Position numbers and translations under genes: made by a program
The notes under the pieces: model-generated
The model's database searches: none
Seen by the model: the letters and a program-made list of their open reading frames with translations, nothing else
What the model was told of the DNA's origin: nothing
Shown here: piece by piece, positions 25,009 through 32,421 of the stretch
Layout of the letters: each line of letters opens with the position of its first letter
Numbering within the stretch: position 1 is the stretch's first letter
DNA from: Cyclobacteriaceae bacterium
GTDB lineage: Bacteria; Bacteroidota; Bacteroidia; Cytophagales; Cyclobacteriaceae
Assembly (NCBI GenBank): GCA_021604845.1
Contig: BQJT01000021.1
Coordinates: 1 to 32,734 of the forward strand
DNA: 32,734 nucleotides
Direction: 5' to 3'

Positions 25009-26112
25009 CTATTTCTTACACCTGGCGATAATGCGATTTTCCCTGCTCCTGGGGTTTTTAATTATTTCAAAAAACTCGTCCAGAAAATTAAGGCAAATTT
25101 TTTTCTGGCGGTCGCTGATCAAGCTGAACTTCTCAACAGCAGCTATTATCTGCGGCTCTTTTTGAATAAACAGGTCAAAAGCTTTTTCCATATGCTCAGG
25201 AGGCAAACAATATCCCATGTACTCACGTTCGGTGACTTCTTTGATAGAAACATGATCTCCTGGAATTGCGTATGAAGCGTTGACAAACCCTGAATAATCC
25301 AAATCGTAGGTGACAGGAATAGGATTTGGCCTGGTGACGTTTGAAGTTTTAATAAGTTTCATGTTATGTAAACCAGGTACCGACCAGTCCGTATTGCCTA
25401 TCATGAATTGATATAGATACAATACTGCCGCTGTCTCCGGATCCAGGTATCTGGCGTTTATTTTCTCGTTATCGATAGGAATCGATCCCAGTCTTTTAGC
25501 CATGGCTTTTTCACTTTCAATTATGAAAGTATAAGCTTCACCTTCCTTCACCTTACCTCCTGTATCGTAATAATGGACCTTAATTAATCTCACCAGAAAA
25601 CTGTTTTCTGTAATAATGTTATACAATTTGTAGGCCATGTATTCATTGAGAATATAGTGTTGATAGCTGCTTGCCCCTTTACAGGGAACCACCATTTTAA
25701 GTTTGCTTAATCCGTCCAACAGTTGAAAAACCTCTTCAGTTTTCTTCACATTCACCCTGAGTGGAGGATTACTGCAGTTTTTCAAGCGGAATTCTCCTCT
25801 TGGCTTTATCCTGATCTCCCGTGATATGTTTATGGTGTCCCAGAGGTTGAAGATTACATCTGCAGTCTGATACTCGTCATCGTACTTATTCTTAGCCAGT
25901 GCCCTTAAATCCGTGGATACAGTGAATTCCAATGGTTGCTCCGGGCCGAATATTTTAAAGGTATCAAATACTATACTGGCCAGAGATTCAAATTGGGAAT
26001 TGTGTTGTAATAGTGAATCAAAGTCATAGTGTACCCCCTGAGACCAAGCTATGGAGCTGGGCATAGTTGTTAATAGTGCCAGGGCAATTGATAACCTTAA
26101 AATGGCTTTCAT
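25009..26112 (-). CDS. secreted protein with CotH-kinase-like features
   Basis: This 367-residue protein has a signal peptide (cleavage near SIAWSQ). I do not recognise a named family with certainty. The order of motifs resembles CotH-type protein kinases: IKPRGEFRL near 102-110, a substrate-like LDGLSKLKMV segment, NEYMAYKLYN near 156-165, then IGNTDWS (N240, D242) with LHNMKLI, and PVTYDLDYSG (D270, D272), similar to the N-W-D and W-D-L-D pairs of CotH. Secreted CotH proteins phosphorylate other proteins in spores or at the surface. The match is by pattern only. It stands convergent to the SGNH gene and 40 nt downstream of the oxygenase gene. Confidence 0.6.
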   Translation of the reverse strand: MKAILRLSIALALLTTMPSSIAWSQGVHYDFDSLLQHNSQFESLASIVFDTFKIFGPEQPLEFTVSTDLRALAKNKYDDEYQTADVIFNLWDTINISREIRIKPRGEFRLKNCSNPPLRVNVKKTEEVFQLLDGLSKLKMVVPCKGASSYQHYILNEYMAYKLYNIITENSFLVRLIKVHYYDTGGKVKEGEAYTFIIESEKAMAKRLGSIPIDNEKINARYLDPETAAVLYLYQFMIGNTDWSVPGLHNMKLIKTSNVTRPNPIPVTYDLDYSGFVNASYAIPGDHVSIKEVTEREYMGYCLPPEHMEKAFDLFIQKEPQIIAAVEKFSLISDRQKKICLNFLDEFFEIIKNPRSRENRIIARCKK

Positions 26113-26152
26113 TTAAAATGAATATAAGGAATGACTAAGATTAAATAAAGAA

Positions 26153-27142
26153 TCAACCCAGGTTATCTTTCAACATAGGGAAAACTTTACCAACCTTCTG
26201 TATCAGATACTGGCCATAAGTCCCGGTATAGGACTGAATATCTGACTGGTCCCATCTAGTGTATGAAAGCGCCCGTTCCTGACCCAGGTGTTTAAGGTTC
26301 AAATCCGCTGGTACCGCAGTAAAGTTTAAATCATAAAAAAAAGGAAACGACAATCTACCCTTGTTGGTGTTACTCTGAACCCGGTGAGGTGTGGAGCGAT
26401 AATATCCTCCGGTCATTCTATCGAGCATATCGCCGATATTGCACACGAAACTGTTCTCCAGGTAGGGCGCATCGATCCAACGATTTTTGTTGAAAACCTG
26501 TAAACCACCAACAGCATCCTGCTTTAATATGGTTAATACTCCATAGTCTGTATGCTCTCCTACACCCCAATGAGCATCCGGATCGGTGACAGATGACTTT
26601 GCCGGGTAATGGAAAATTCTAAATAAAATCAACGGATCTGACATGATTGTTTGCTCGAAATGTTTGTCGGGAAGATCCAGGCTAATGGCAATTCCGCGCA
26701 TTAATAACCGGCCAAGTTGGGACATGGAATTCAGATAATCAATCACGGATTGTTTAAAATCAGGTATATCAGGAAACAAATTAGCTCCATGCAATGGTAG
26801 ACCTGATTTTACCCGTGGGTCATGTGCAGACAACTCTTCCCCGAAATACAACCCCTCCTTAATATCAGGTTTCCCGGAAGTTAATTCGCTTAACACCGGA
26901 AAGTAGCCCCTCCAGGCCTTGCCACCCAGTTCCATGGCAATTTGACTTTTCACTTGTTCAGGCTGGTTGAAAAATTTCCAGCTAAGTGATTCCAGGGAAT
27001 CCTGCAGCTTCTTGCTTACTCCGTGACCGACAACATAAAAGAATCCATGCTCTCTGCAGGCTCGATGAATCTCCTTAGCTACCTGTGAAGTATCACCAGA
27101 GGGACTGCTTAAGGGTTCTATGTCAACTAGCGGAATTTGCAT
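26153..27142 (-). CDS. isopenicillin N synthase family Fe(II)/2-oxoglutarate-type oxygenase
   Basis: This 329-residue cytoplasmic enzyme has the N-terminal DIOX_N domain (IPLVDIEPL, HGFFYVVGHGV) and the C-terminal jelly-roll with the iron ligands H197 and D199 (GEHTDYG) and H253 (TPHRV), plus the 2-oxoglutarate-binding pair R263/S265 (RLSFPFF). Presence of R-x-S favours a 2-oxoglutarate-dependent enzyme over true isopenicillin N synthase, and no peptide synthetase genes are nearby. Substrate unknown. The start codon is only about 20 nt from an octamer repeat array. Confidence 0.92.
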   Translation of the reverse strand: MQIPLVDIEPLSSPSGDTSQVAKEIHRACREHGFFYVVGHGVSKKLQDSLESLSWKFFNQPEQVKSQIAMELGGKAWRGYFPVLSELTSGKPDIKEGLYFGEELSAHDPRVKSGLPLHGANLFPDIPDFKQSVIDYLNSMSQLGRLLMRGIAISLDLPDKHFEQTIMSDPLILFRIFHYPAKSSVTDPDAHWGVGEHTDYGVLTILKQDAVGGLQVFNKNRWIDAPYLENSFVCNIGDMLDRMTGGYYRSTPHRVQSNTNKGRLSFPFFYDLNFTAVPADLNLKHLGQERALSYTRWDQSDIQSYTGTYGQYLIQKVGKVFPMLKDNLG

Positions 27143-27163
27143 TTAATTAAAGCAGAAAACCAA

Positions 27164-27259
27164 ATCACCAACTCACCAATTCATCAACTCACCAATTCAC
27201 CAAATCACCAACTCACCAATTCACTAATTCACAAAATCACCAATTCACCAAATCACCCA
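27164..27259. repeat. 12 tandem copies of an 8-bp unit, NTCACCAA
   Basis: From 27164 to 27259 the sequence is twelve successive 8-bp units of the form NTCACCAA, where N is A, C or T. Eight copies match the core exactly and four have one change in it; the array fades into the stop of the Rof-like gene. It fills the gap between two minus-strand genes, so it would be transcribed as TTGGTGAN repeats in the leader of the oxygenase gene. Copies vary only at a few positions, which suggests repeat slippage followed by drift. It is too short-period for CRISPR. Confidence 0.9.
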
Positions 27260-27264
27260 CTAGA

Positions 27265-27534
27265 CTAATCACATTCACAGCTTATCCCATCAAATCCGCG
27301 GCCTGGGACAAATATACCAGCTACACTCACCAACCGGTCCAAACGGACTTCCATTCCATCGGACAATAACATAAATTCATAGCCATCCCTTATATAAAGA
27401 TCCTTGATAATTGCATCTGTAGTCTGAAATTCATGTATATCACTAAAAAACTGGATCCGAACGTATTTCCTGCGGGTTGCAAATGCTTCCAGGTGGTCAT
27501 AGAAGTTGCAATCGATAGGTTGGTAAGTTTTCAT
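27265..27534 (-). CDS. Rof-like Rho-binding antiterminator
   Basis: This 89-residue protein resembles Rof (YaeO), a small Sm-like beta-barrel that binds the RNA-binding face of Rho and blocks termination. The N-terminal YQPIDCNFYDHLEAF corresponds to the YQPI.C..YD.LE signature of the family, and the rest alternates in short beta strands (VRIQFF, KDLYI, YEFMLLSDGMEVRLDRLVSV). The C-terminal CECD tail is unusual. It is a lone gene reading toward the octamer array and oxygenase gene. A short inverted repeat, ATAACA/TGTTAT (27533-27538 and 27556-27561), surrounds the upstream start region. Family call by motif, moderate certainty. Confidence 0.72.
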   Translation of the reverse strand: MKTYQPIDCNFYDHLEAFATRRKYVRIQFFSDIHEFQTTDAIIKDLYIRDGYEFMLLSDGMEVRLDRLVSVAGIFVPGRGFDGISCECD

Positions 27535-27628
27535 AACATGAAATTAATCAATGATTGTTATAATTGCATGTGGGTTTTACTATTTCACCTTTCCGGATAT
27601 ACCCAGGCGTTATAACCAAGTCTACAAC

Positions 27629-28075
27629 ATGATAAGCAAACCAATTAAAATACTCACCCTGGGATTAATTATAGCTTTCAATAGTGCCGGATTGCCCTGG
27701 ATGAATAACCTGGAAGATGCCAAAACCAGGGCCAGGGAAGACAATAAGCGAATACTACTGGTATTTTCCGGCTCTGACTGGTGTCGCAACTGTATTTTGC
27801 TTGATCAGGAAGTTTTTAGCAGCCCGGAGTTCCAGGAATTGGCTCAGCAGGAATTGGTATTGCTAAAGGCAGACTTTCCCCGTAAGAAGAAGAATCAGTT
27901 ATCGGAAAGCCAGCAATCAATAAATTCGAAGCTGGCAAAAACTTTTAACCCAACCGGAGACTTTCCCAAAGTTATATTGATGGACTCCAGTGAGCAGACG
28001 CTGCTAATTTCGGGGTACCAACAAGGGCAAAAGGCAGCATTTATCGAAGAGCTGAGTACAAAATTGAATCCATGA
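27629..28075 (+). CDS. secreted thioredoxin-like protein
   Basis: From the ATG at 27629 the protein has 148 residues: a signal peptide (about 1-20) and a thioredoxin fold with VFSGSDWCRNC (redox cysteines C52 and C55), LLKADFPRKKK and the cis-proline region GDFPKVILMD. The WCxxC near the front of the domain suggests a periplasmic disulfide reductase or thiol carrier. The frame is open to 27551, but the extra 26 residues are not signal-like, and MISKPIKILTLGLIIAF is a good signal start. The stop overlaps the next gene as ATGA, so it heads the ApbE/DUF3570 cassette. Confidence 0.85.
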   Translation: MISKPIKILTLGLIIAFNSAGLPWMNNLEDAKTRAREDNKRILLVFSGSDWCRNCILLDQEVFSSPEFQELAQQELVLLKADFPRKKKNQLSESQQSINSKLAKTFNPTGDFPKVILMDSSEQTLLISGYQQGQKAAFIEELSTKLNP

Positions 28076-28710
28076 TTAAATGTACTGCTACCCTTTTACT
28101 AATAATATTACTAAACACAGTAGCCACCGCCCAACCTTCAGGCGGTTCTGGTAATGTTGAACTTGGACTCGCTACCGGAATTGCGTCCGGCTGGTGGATC
28201 TATACATTGGGAACCGGGGCCGGGATTGATCGCACAGATAATGTTCCGAAAATTTCATTTGAGGGAGTGTTTGTGTTTAAACCTCATAGGTTTGGCATTG
28301 GTGCAGGACTTGGATATAGTTTTCTTACCGACAATACCATGGAAACTTTTGAAGATACCAGGGCTCAAAGACAGAAGTATTCTATCGCGAATAAAGTGGT
28401 GCAATTCTGGACCTACTACCTGCTTGCGGAGTACGATGTGTATTCAGATGGCAGATACAGCTTAAGCCCGCAATTAAAAGCTGGCGGCTTTGGCATTGAT
28501 ACCACCCATCCACAAAAGGCAAATTTTAAGACACAATTTTTAACGGAGTTGAGCGCTTTGAATAAAATCGATCTTTCGGGTGGCCTGAGCCTAACGCTCC
28601 GGCCATTTTACCAGGTAATGATGATTTCAACCAAAGAAGACCTATTGCCCGGCGAAAAACACCGGATATTTAGCCTGGGGCTGTCATTTGGTGTCCGGTA
28701 TAATATTTAA
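28072..28710 (+). CDS. outer-membrane beta-barrel protein, unknown function
   Basis: The 212-residue protein has a signal peptide (cleavage near VATAQP) and alternating hydrophobic/polar strands such as FGIGAGLGYSFL, FWTYYLLAEYDVY and LSLTLRPFYQVMM, ending in VRYNI; this is typical of small outer-membrane barrels of eight or so strands. No known motif is seen. It is coupled by ATGA to the thioredoxin-like gene and lies 9 nt before apbE, so it belongs to the same cassette. It may be the outer-membrane part of the system or a structural partner of the DUF3570 barrel. Confidence 0.75.
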   Translation: MIKCTATLLLIILLNTVATAQPSGGSGNVELGLATGIASGWWIYTLGTGAGIDRTDNVPKISFEGVFVFKPHRFGIGAGLGYSFLTDNTMETFEDTRAQRQKYSIANKVVQFWTYYLLAEYDVYSDGRYSLSPQLKAGGFGIDTTHPQKANFKTQFLTELSALNKIDLSGGLSLTLRPFYQVMMISTKEDLLPGEKHRIFSLGLSFGVRYNI

Positions 28711-28719
28711 ATTACTATT

Positions 28720-29739
28720 ATGGATTCGGACAGGATAAGTTTTTGGCTGGCAGCTTTAATTTTTCTGGGGCTATTTGGTTCCATCAATGCCCAAACAGAC
28801 CAACAAGAATTTTCCAAAGTAAGCTTAAAGATGGGTAGCCGGTTCGAGGTTATTGCGGTTACCCCTGACAGCACCCTGGCCGGCATAGCAATAAGTGCAG
28901 CATACCAGGAAATAGATAGAATCGAGAACCTGATATCTTCCTGGAAACCCCATTCTCAAACCAGCCTGATTAATGCCAATGCGGGACTAACAATTACCCG
29001 GATTGACCGGGAATTGTATGACTTGATCTTTCGTAGTTTGAAAGTTTCGGAGCTTACAAACGGGGCCTTTGATATCACGTTTGCAGGTATAAACGATCTA
29101 TGGAAGTTTCAGCGTCAGCGAGTAGATCATTTACCGGATTCCTCCCGGATTGCTTCGGCGATTAAGAATATTGGCTATCAGAAAATACAACTGAACAGAG
29201 ACAGCCTTACGGTTTATCTTCCGGAAACCGGTATGAGAATCGGGTTTGGGTCCATTGGAAAGGGATATGCAGCCAACCGGGCGATGAAAGTAATGAAATC
29301 AACAGGAATTGAATCGGGTATGGTAAATGCTGGTGGAGATCTAATCACCTGGGGAAAAAATAAGCATGGAACCCCCTGGTCTATAGGTATTGCTGACCCG
29401 AACAAGGAGGATGAAATTCTGGCATGGTTAAGTCTTCAGGATATGGCTTTGGTTACTTCAGGGGATTATCAAAAGTTTTTCACCTACAACGGACAACGAT
29501 TCGGGCATATAATTGACCCTAGAAGTGGATATCCCTCTACCGGTATAAAGAGTGTTTCCATTCTTTGTGCCGATGCGGAATTAGCGGATGCCCTGGCAAC
29601 CGCAGTTTACGTATTGGGTTCGGATAATGGAATGAAACTGATCAATCAACTCAACCACATCGAAGGGTTGATAGTTACCGCTGATGATCGGTTGTTACAA
29701 TCAAAAAATTTAACTTTAAAATATTTCGCTTCCGAATAG
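28720..29739 (+). CDS. FAD:protein FMN transferase, ApbE family
   Basis: ApbE enzymes attach FMN from FAD to Ser/Thr of exported redox proteins. This 339-residue protein has a signal peptide (cleavage near INAQT; no lipobox cysteine, so soluble in the periplasm) and the family blocks FDITFAGINDLW, GSIGKGYAANRA, GMVNAGGDLITWG and HIIDPRSGYPSTG, with DALATAVYVLG near the C-terminus. Its target is not obvious. Candidates are the adjacent DUF4266 lipoprotein, which has EGAS and SGAN segments near residues 63-69, or a distant protein. FAD supply comes from RibF. Confidence 0.95.
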   Translation: MDSDRISFWLAALIFLGLFGSINAQTDQQEFSKVSLKMGSRFEVIAVTPDSTLAGIAISAAYQEIDRIENLISSWKPHSQTSLINANAGLTITRIDRELYDLIFRSLKVSELTNGAFDITFAGINDLWKFQRQRVDHLPDSSRIASAIKNIGYQKIQLNRDSLTVYLPETGMRIGFGSIGKGYAANRAMKVMKSTGIESGMVNAGGDLITWGKNKHGTPWSIGIADPNKEDEILAWLSLQDMALVTSGDYQKFFTYNGQRFGHIIDPRSGYPSTGIKSVSILCADAELADALATAVYVLGSDNGMKLINQLNHIEGLIVTADDRLLQSKNLTLKYFASE

Positions 29740-29747
29740 TTGGGCTC

Positions 29748-29990
29748 ATGTATAAAAAAAATTATAGGGCGTTCTCCAAAATCTACCTTTCTTTTTACTT
29801 CTGGTGTTTTCTGCTGCTGCTACCGGGTTGTGTATCAGTGGACAGCTACCAGAAAATGTACCTCAATGATCGGGACATGACGCTGGAATTGCCACTGGTT
29901 CAGACATTTGAGGTAGACTTTCAAAGTTTCCGGGAAGGCGCTTCAGGAGCAAATGGCGGTAAAACCGGCGGTGGATGCGGCTGCAATTAA
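29748..29990 (+). CDS. DUF4266 lipoprotein with Gly/Cys tail
   Basis: The 80-residue precursor has a lipoprotein signal (LLPGC, C28), so the mature protein is only about 53 residues. The mature part contains YLNDRDM, DFQSFREGASGANGG and ends in GGGCGCN (C77, C79). This matches the DUF4266 family, small lipoproteins found beside DUF3570 genes. Function is unknown. The two closely spaced cysteines in a flexible Gly-rich tail suggest metal binding, a disulfide or a cofactor attachment site. It lies 8 nt after apbE and overlaps the DUF3570 gene by 16 nt. Confidence 0.9.
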   Translation: MYKKNYRAFSKIYLSFYFWCFLLLLPGCVSVDSYQKMYLNDRDMTLELPLVQTFEVDFQSFREGASGANGGKTGGGCGCN

Positions 29991-31204
29991 TTCTGATATT
30001 CAGCATACAGTTATTGGGCATTAGCCTTAATGGCCAGTCCCTTGATACACAAAGTTCTGAAGTATCCAGAGGAACCAAGGTCGAGAATTACACCATAGGG
30101 TCAGCGGTGGATGTAAATTTTATGTTTGGATATTATGATCAGGACGGCAATCATTCAGCAGTGACCGGAGGCATAGGCACTGAAAGCCTGACCGACAGAG
30201 ATTTAAGGTTTATCATCAATATTCCTTTGGATAGTGTGCAACAACTGAACGTAAATGGAGCGGTCAACTATTACTCGTCAGCTTCAACCGATAATATCGA
30301 CACTAAAGTAAGTTCAGCATCCAGTGCGGATGTGCGATCTCAGTTTCAATTTATCTATACCAGGCTCAATCCAAAACGAAGGTCCTCCTATAGCTTAGGA
30401 TGGGGAGGTTCAGTGGAGTCAGATTATATATCAACTTCGTTTAATGCTTCCTGGAATCAGATATCCCTGAATGGTAATAGTCAGCTCAACATTGGAGGGC
30501 AAGTATTTTTCGATAACTGGGTACTGATAATTCCTGAAGAACTGAGAAACCCGGGTACTAAACTTCCGGATACCGACCGTAGGAGATCCTATAGTCTTTC
30601 AGTTAACTACCTGCAAGTATTGAACAAAAGGATGCAGTTGAACCTGGCAGGAGAACTGGTATATCAAAGGGGATTGTTATCGACTCCGTTTCACCGGGTA
30701 TATTTCAGAGAACAGGACACTGCAAAAATTGAATTACTTCCTGAAAATCGGTTTAAAACACCAATATCAGTTAGGTTAAATTATTTCCTAACCGACCACC
30801 TGGTACTGCGTACCTTTGCCCGCTATTATCGGGACAATTTCGGAATTGATGCTGTTTCCGCCAGTATCGAAACCAGGATAAAGCCAGGAACGTTCTTTAC
30901 ACTATACCCTTTCTATCGATACCACTTTCAAACTTCTGCGGCATACTTTGCCCCCTATAAACAACATTCGTTAACTGATGAATACTATACCTCCGATTAC
31001 GATCTGTCAAGATTCGAAAGTCACAGCTTTGGTGCCGGATTTCACTGGTCTCCCTTATATGGAATCGGGCGCTTTCGTTTTTTCAACAAAAAGAAGCCTG
31101 TCATATTCAATAGCATTGACGTGAGATATACGCATTACCGGCGCAATGACGGTCTGCGGGCTAATCAACTGGGTTTTGATTTTGGGTTCAGCAGGCTTAA
31201 GTAA
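29975..31204 (+). CDS. DUF3570 outer-membrane protein
   Basis: The 409-residue protein has a signal peptide (about 1-20, cleavage near LNGQS) and a long series of amphipathic beta strands typical of an outer-membrane barrel (for example YSLGWGGSVESDYI, ISLNGNSQLNIGGQVFFDNW, VRLNYFLTDHLVLRTFARYY). It matches DUF3570, a barrel family that co-occurs with DUF4266. It probably forms the outer-membrane component of the ApbE-linked cassette. The start overlaps the DUF4266 gene by 16 nt, showing translational coupling. No hairpin stronger than TTTACT/AGTAAA near 31221-31236 follows it. Confidence 0.88.
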   Translation: MRLQLILIFSIQLLGISLNGQSLDTQSSEVSRGTKVENYTIGSAVDVNFMFGYYDQDGNHSAVTGGIGTESLTDRDLRFIINIPLDSVQQLNVNGAVNYYSSASTDNIDTKVSSASSADVRSQFQFIYTRLNPKRRSSYSLGWGGSVESDYISTSFNASWNQISLNGNSQLNIGGQVFFDNWVLIIPEELRNPGTKLPDTDRRRSYSLSVNYLQVLNKRMQLNLAGELVYQRGLLSTPFHRVYFREQDTAKIELLPENRFKTPISVRLNYFLTDHLVLRTFARYYRDNFGIDAVSASIETRIKPGTFFTLYPFYRYHFQTSAAYFAPYKQHSLTDEYYTSDYDLSRFESHSFGAGFHWSPLYGIGRFRFFNKKKPVIFNSIDVRYTHYRRNDGLRANQLGFDFGFSRLK

Positions 31205-31304
31205 ATGGTCAGGTAATCCGCTTTACTGGTTAGTAAAATGTACTGTCTAATTTTTCTAAAAACATGAGTTTTTAATAAATTAAATCTCGCTAACCTATAA
31301 AATC

Positions 31305-32195
31305 ATGAAATCACTATTATTAAAAAGCCTGGCTGCGGCTTTTACATTAGCAGCTATTTGTTTATCGGCACCTGATATTTTTGCACAGAATGATGTAGTG
31401 GTGATGGCAAACGGTGATATTAAACAGGGCAAAGTTACCGCTATGGAGGATAATGCGGTAAAATTTGTCCATTCCGGTGAAGAACTTGAGTACTCTTTAA
31501 AAAAGTCGGAAATTTCAAAGATCCAGTTTGCCAGCGGGCGGGTACAGGAATTTGGGGGAGTTGCACAGGCATCTGTCTCTGCTTCAGCCGCACCGGTAGC
31601 AACTGCACCAGTAGCAACCTCAACCGCTGAGGAGCGGAAAGGAAAGTTGGCGGTAGTACCGATCGATGTGATATCAAACGACCCGGGAATAAACGCAGAG
31701 ACCATGGGAACTCAAATACAACATGAGGCGGTGAATTCGTTTAGATCTCATTCCCGGGGCATATCCGTGCAGGACCCCCGTACTACCACCTCAATATTAT
31801 TAAAAAACAACATTGATCAAGGACAGCTGGCAGCCATGGCCCCAGGGGAAGTAGCGACGATCTTAGGAGTAGAATACGTGGCTTATGGGGTGGTCAATAT
31901 CCAAAATGAAGGCACCATGACTACCGGAAGTGCGGTAACAACTTACAAGGACAAGGAAGACAAATCTTATTCTTCGGATGAGCGTCATACCCGAAATAAG
32001 GGAACTGAAGTTTCCAGCGGTTCCTCCAGTACCACTGTGAATTATGATTGTAAGGTGGAATTAAGTATCTATAACGATCAAGGCAGCAATGTATATTCAG
32101 ATTCCAGAGATGCCTTTGGTTTGAGTCAGGATTCATACAACAACGGGCTTAACTATATGATAAGGCGCACACCATTCGGCGATAAGCACAAATAA
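31305..32195 (+). CDS. secreted protein with CsgG-like domain
   Basis: The 296-residue protein has a signal peptide (cleavage near DIFAQN). A short N-terminal domain follows (about 30-80; MANGDIKQGKVTAMEDNAV, SEISKIQF), typical of Bacteroidota surface-stress proteins, then an Ala/Val/Pro linker (85-108) and a domain starting KLAVVPIDVISN that resembles the CsgG/FlgO fold (GTQIQHEAVNSF, ILGVEYVAYGVV). A Ser/Thr-rich stretch (230-247) precedes the final beta strands. It may assemble in or near the outer membrane. It lacks a lipobox, unlike true CsgG. Function unknown. It is monocistronic, with a terminator after it. Confidence 0.65.
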   Translation: MKSLLLKSLAAAFTLAAICLSAPDIFAQNDVVVMANGDIKQGKVTAMEDNAVKFVHSGEELEYSLKKSEISKIQFASGRVQEFGGVAQASVSASAAPVATAPVATSTAEERKGKLAVVPIDVISNDPGINAETMGTQIQHEAVNSFRSHSRGISVQDPRTTTSILLKNNIDQGQLAAMAPGEVATILGVEYVAYGVVNIQNEGTMTTGSAVTTYKDKEDKSYSSDERHTRNKGTEVSSGSSSTTVNYDCKVELSIYNDQGSNVYSDSRDAFGLSQDSYNNGLNYMIRRTPFGDKHK

Positions 32196-32207
32196 ATAAC
32201 AAATCTT

Positions 32208-32233
32208 AAAGCCCGTTTACTACGGGCTTTTTT
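32208..32233 (+). terminator. terminator after the CsgG-like gene
   Basis: The stem AAAGCCCGT/ACGGGCTTT (32208-32216 with 32222-32230) has a 5-nt loop and a T run. It lies 12 nt after the stop codon. Confidence 0.93.
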
Positions 32234-32421
32234 ATAATATCAGGTTCCCGGTTGTTTGGTTGGTACTTGATTGACTACCGCAATCATGTCGATTAAAACC
32301 CTATCAATAGTACTTTGTGGTCAAATTTTCAAGATATTTTAGGTGTTCCAGGTGCTTTGTTTATTTTTATAAATATCCATCGCCCCTGTAGACGGCCGGT
32401 TGCATCCCATATTAAGAACTA

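Noticed and set aside
26153-27142. Isopenicillin N synthase in a beta-lactam cluster
   Set aside because: The R-x-S 2-oxoglutarate site is present and no peptide synthetase or epimerase partner is nearby; the family name only reflects fold.
27164-27259. CRISPR array or iteron origin
   Set aside because: The period is 8 bp with no spacers, there are no cas or rep genes, and the array lies between two ordinary genes.
31295-31705. 136-codon minus-strand ORF
   Set aside because: It is a frame shadow of the CsgG-like gene, whose signal peptide and domains are on the plus strand.
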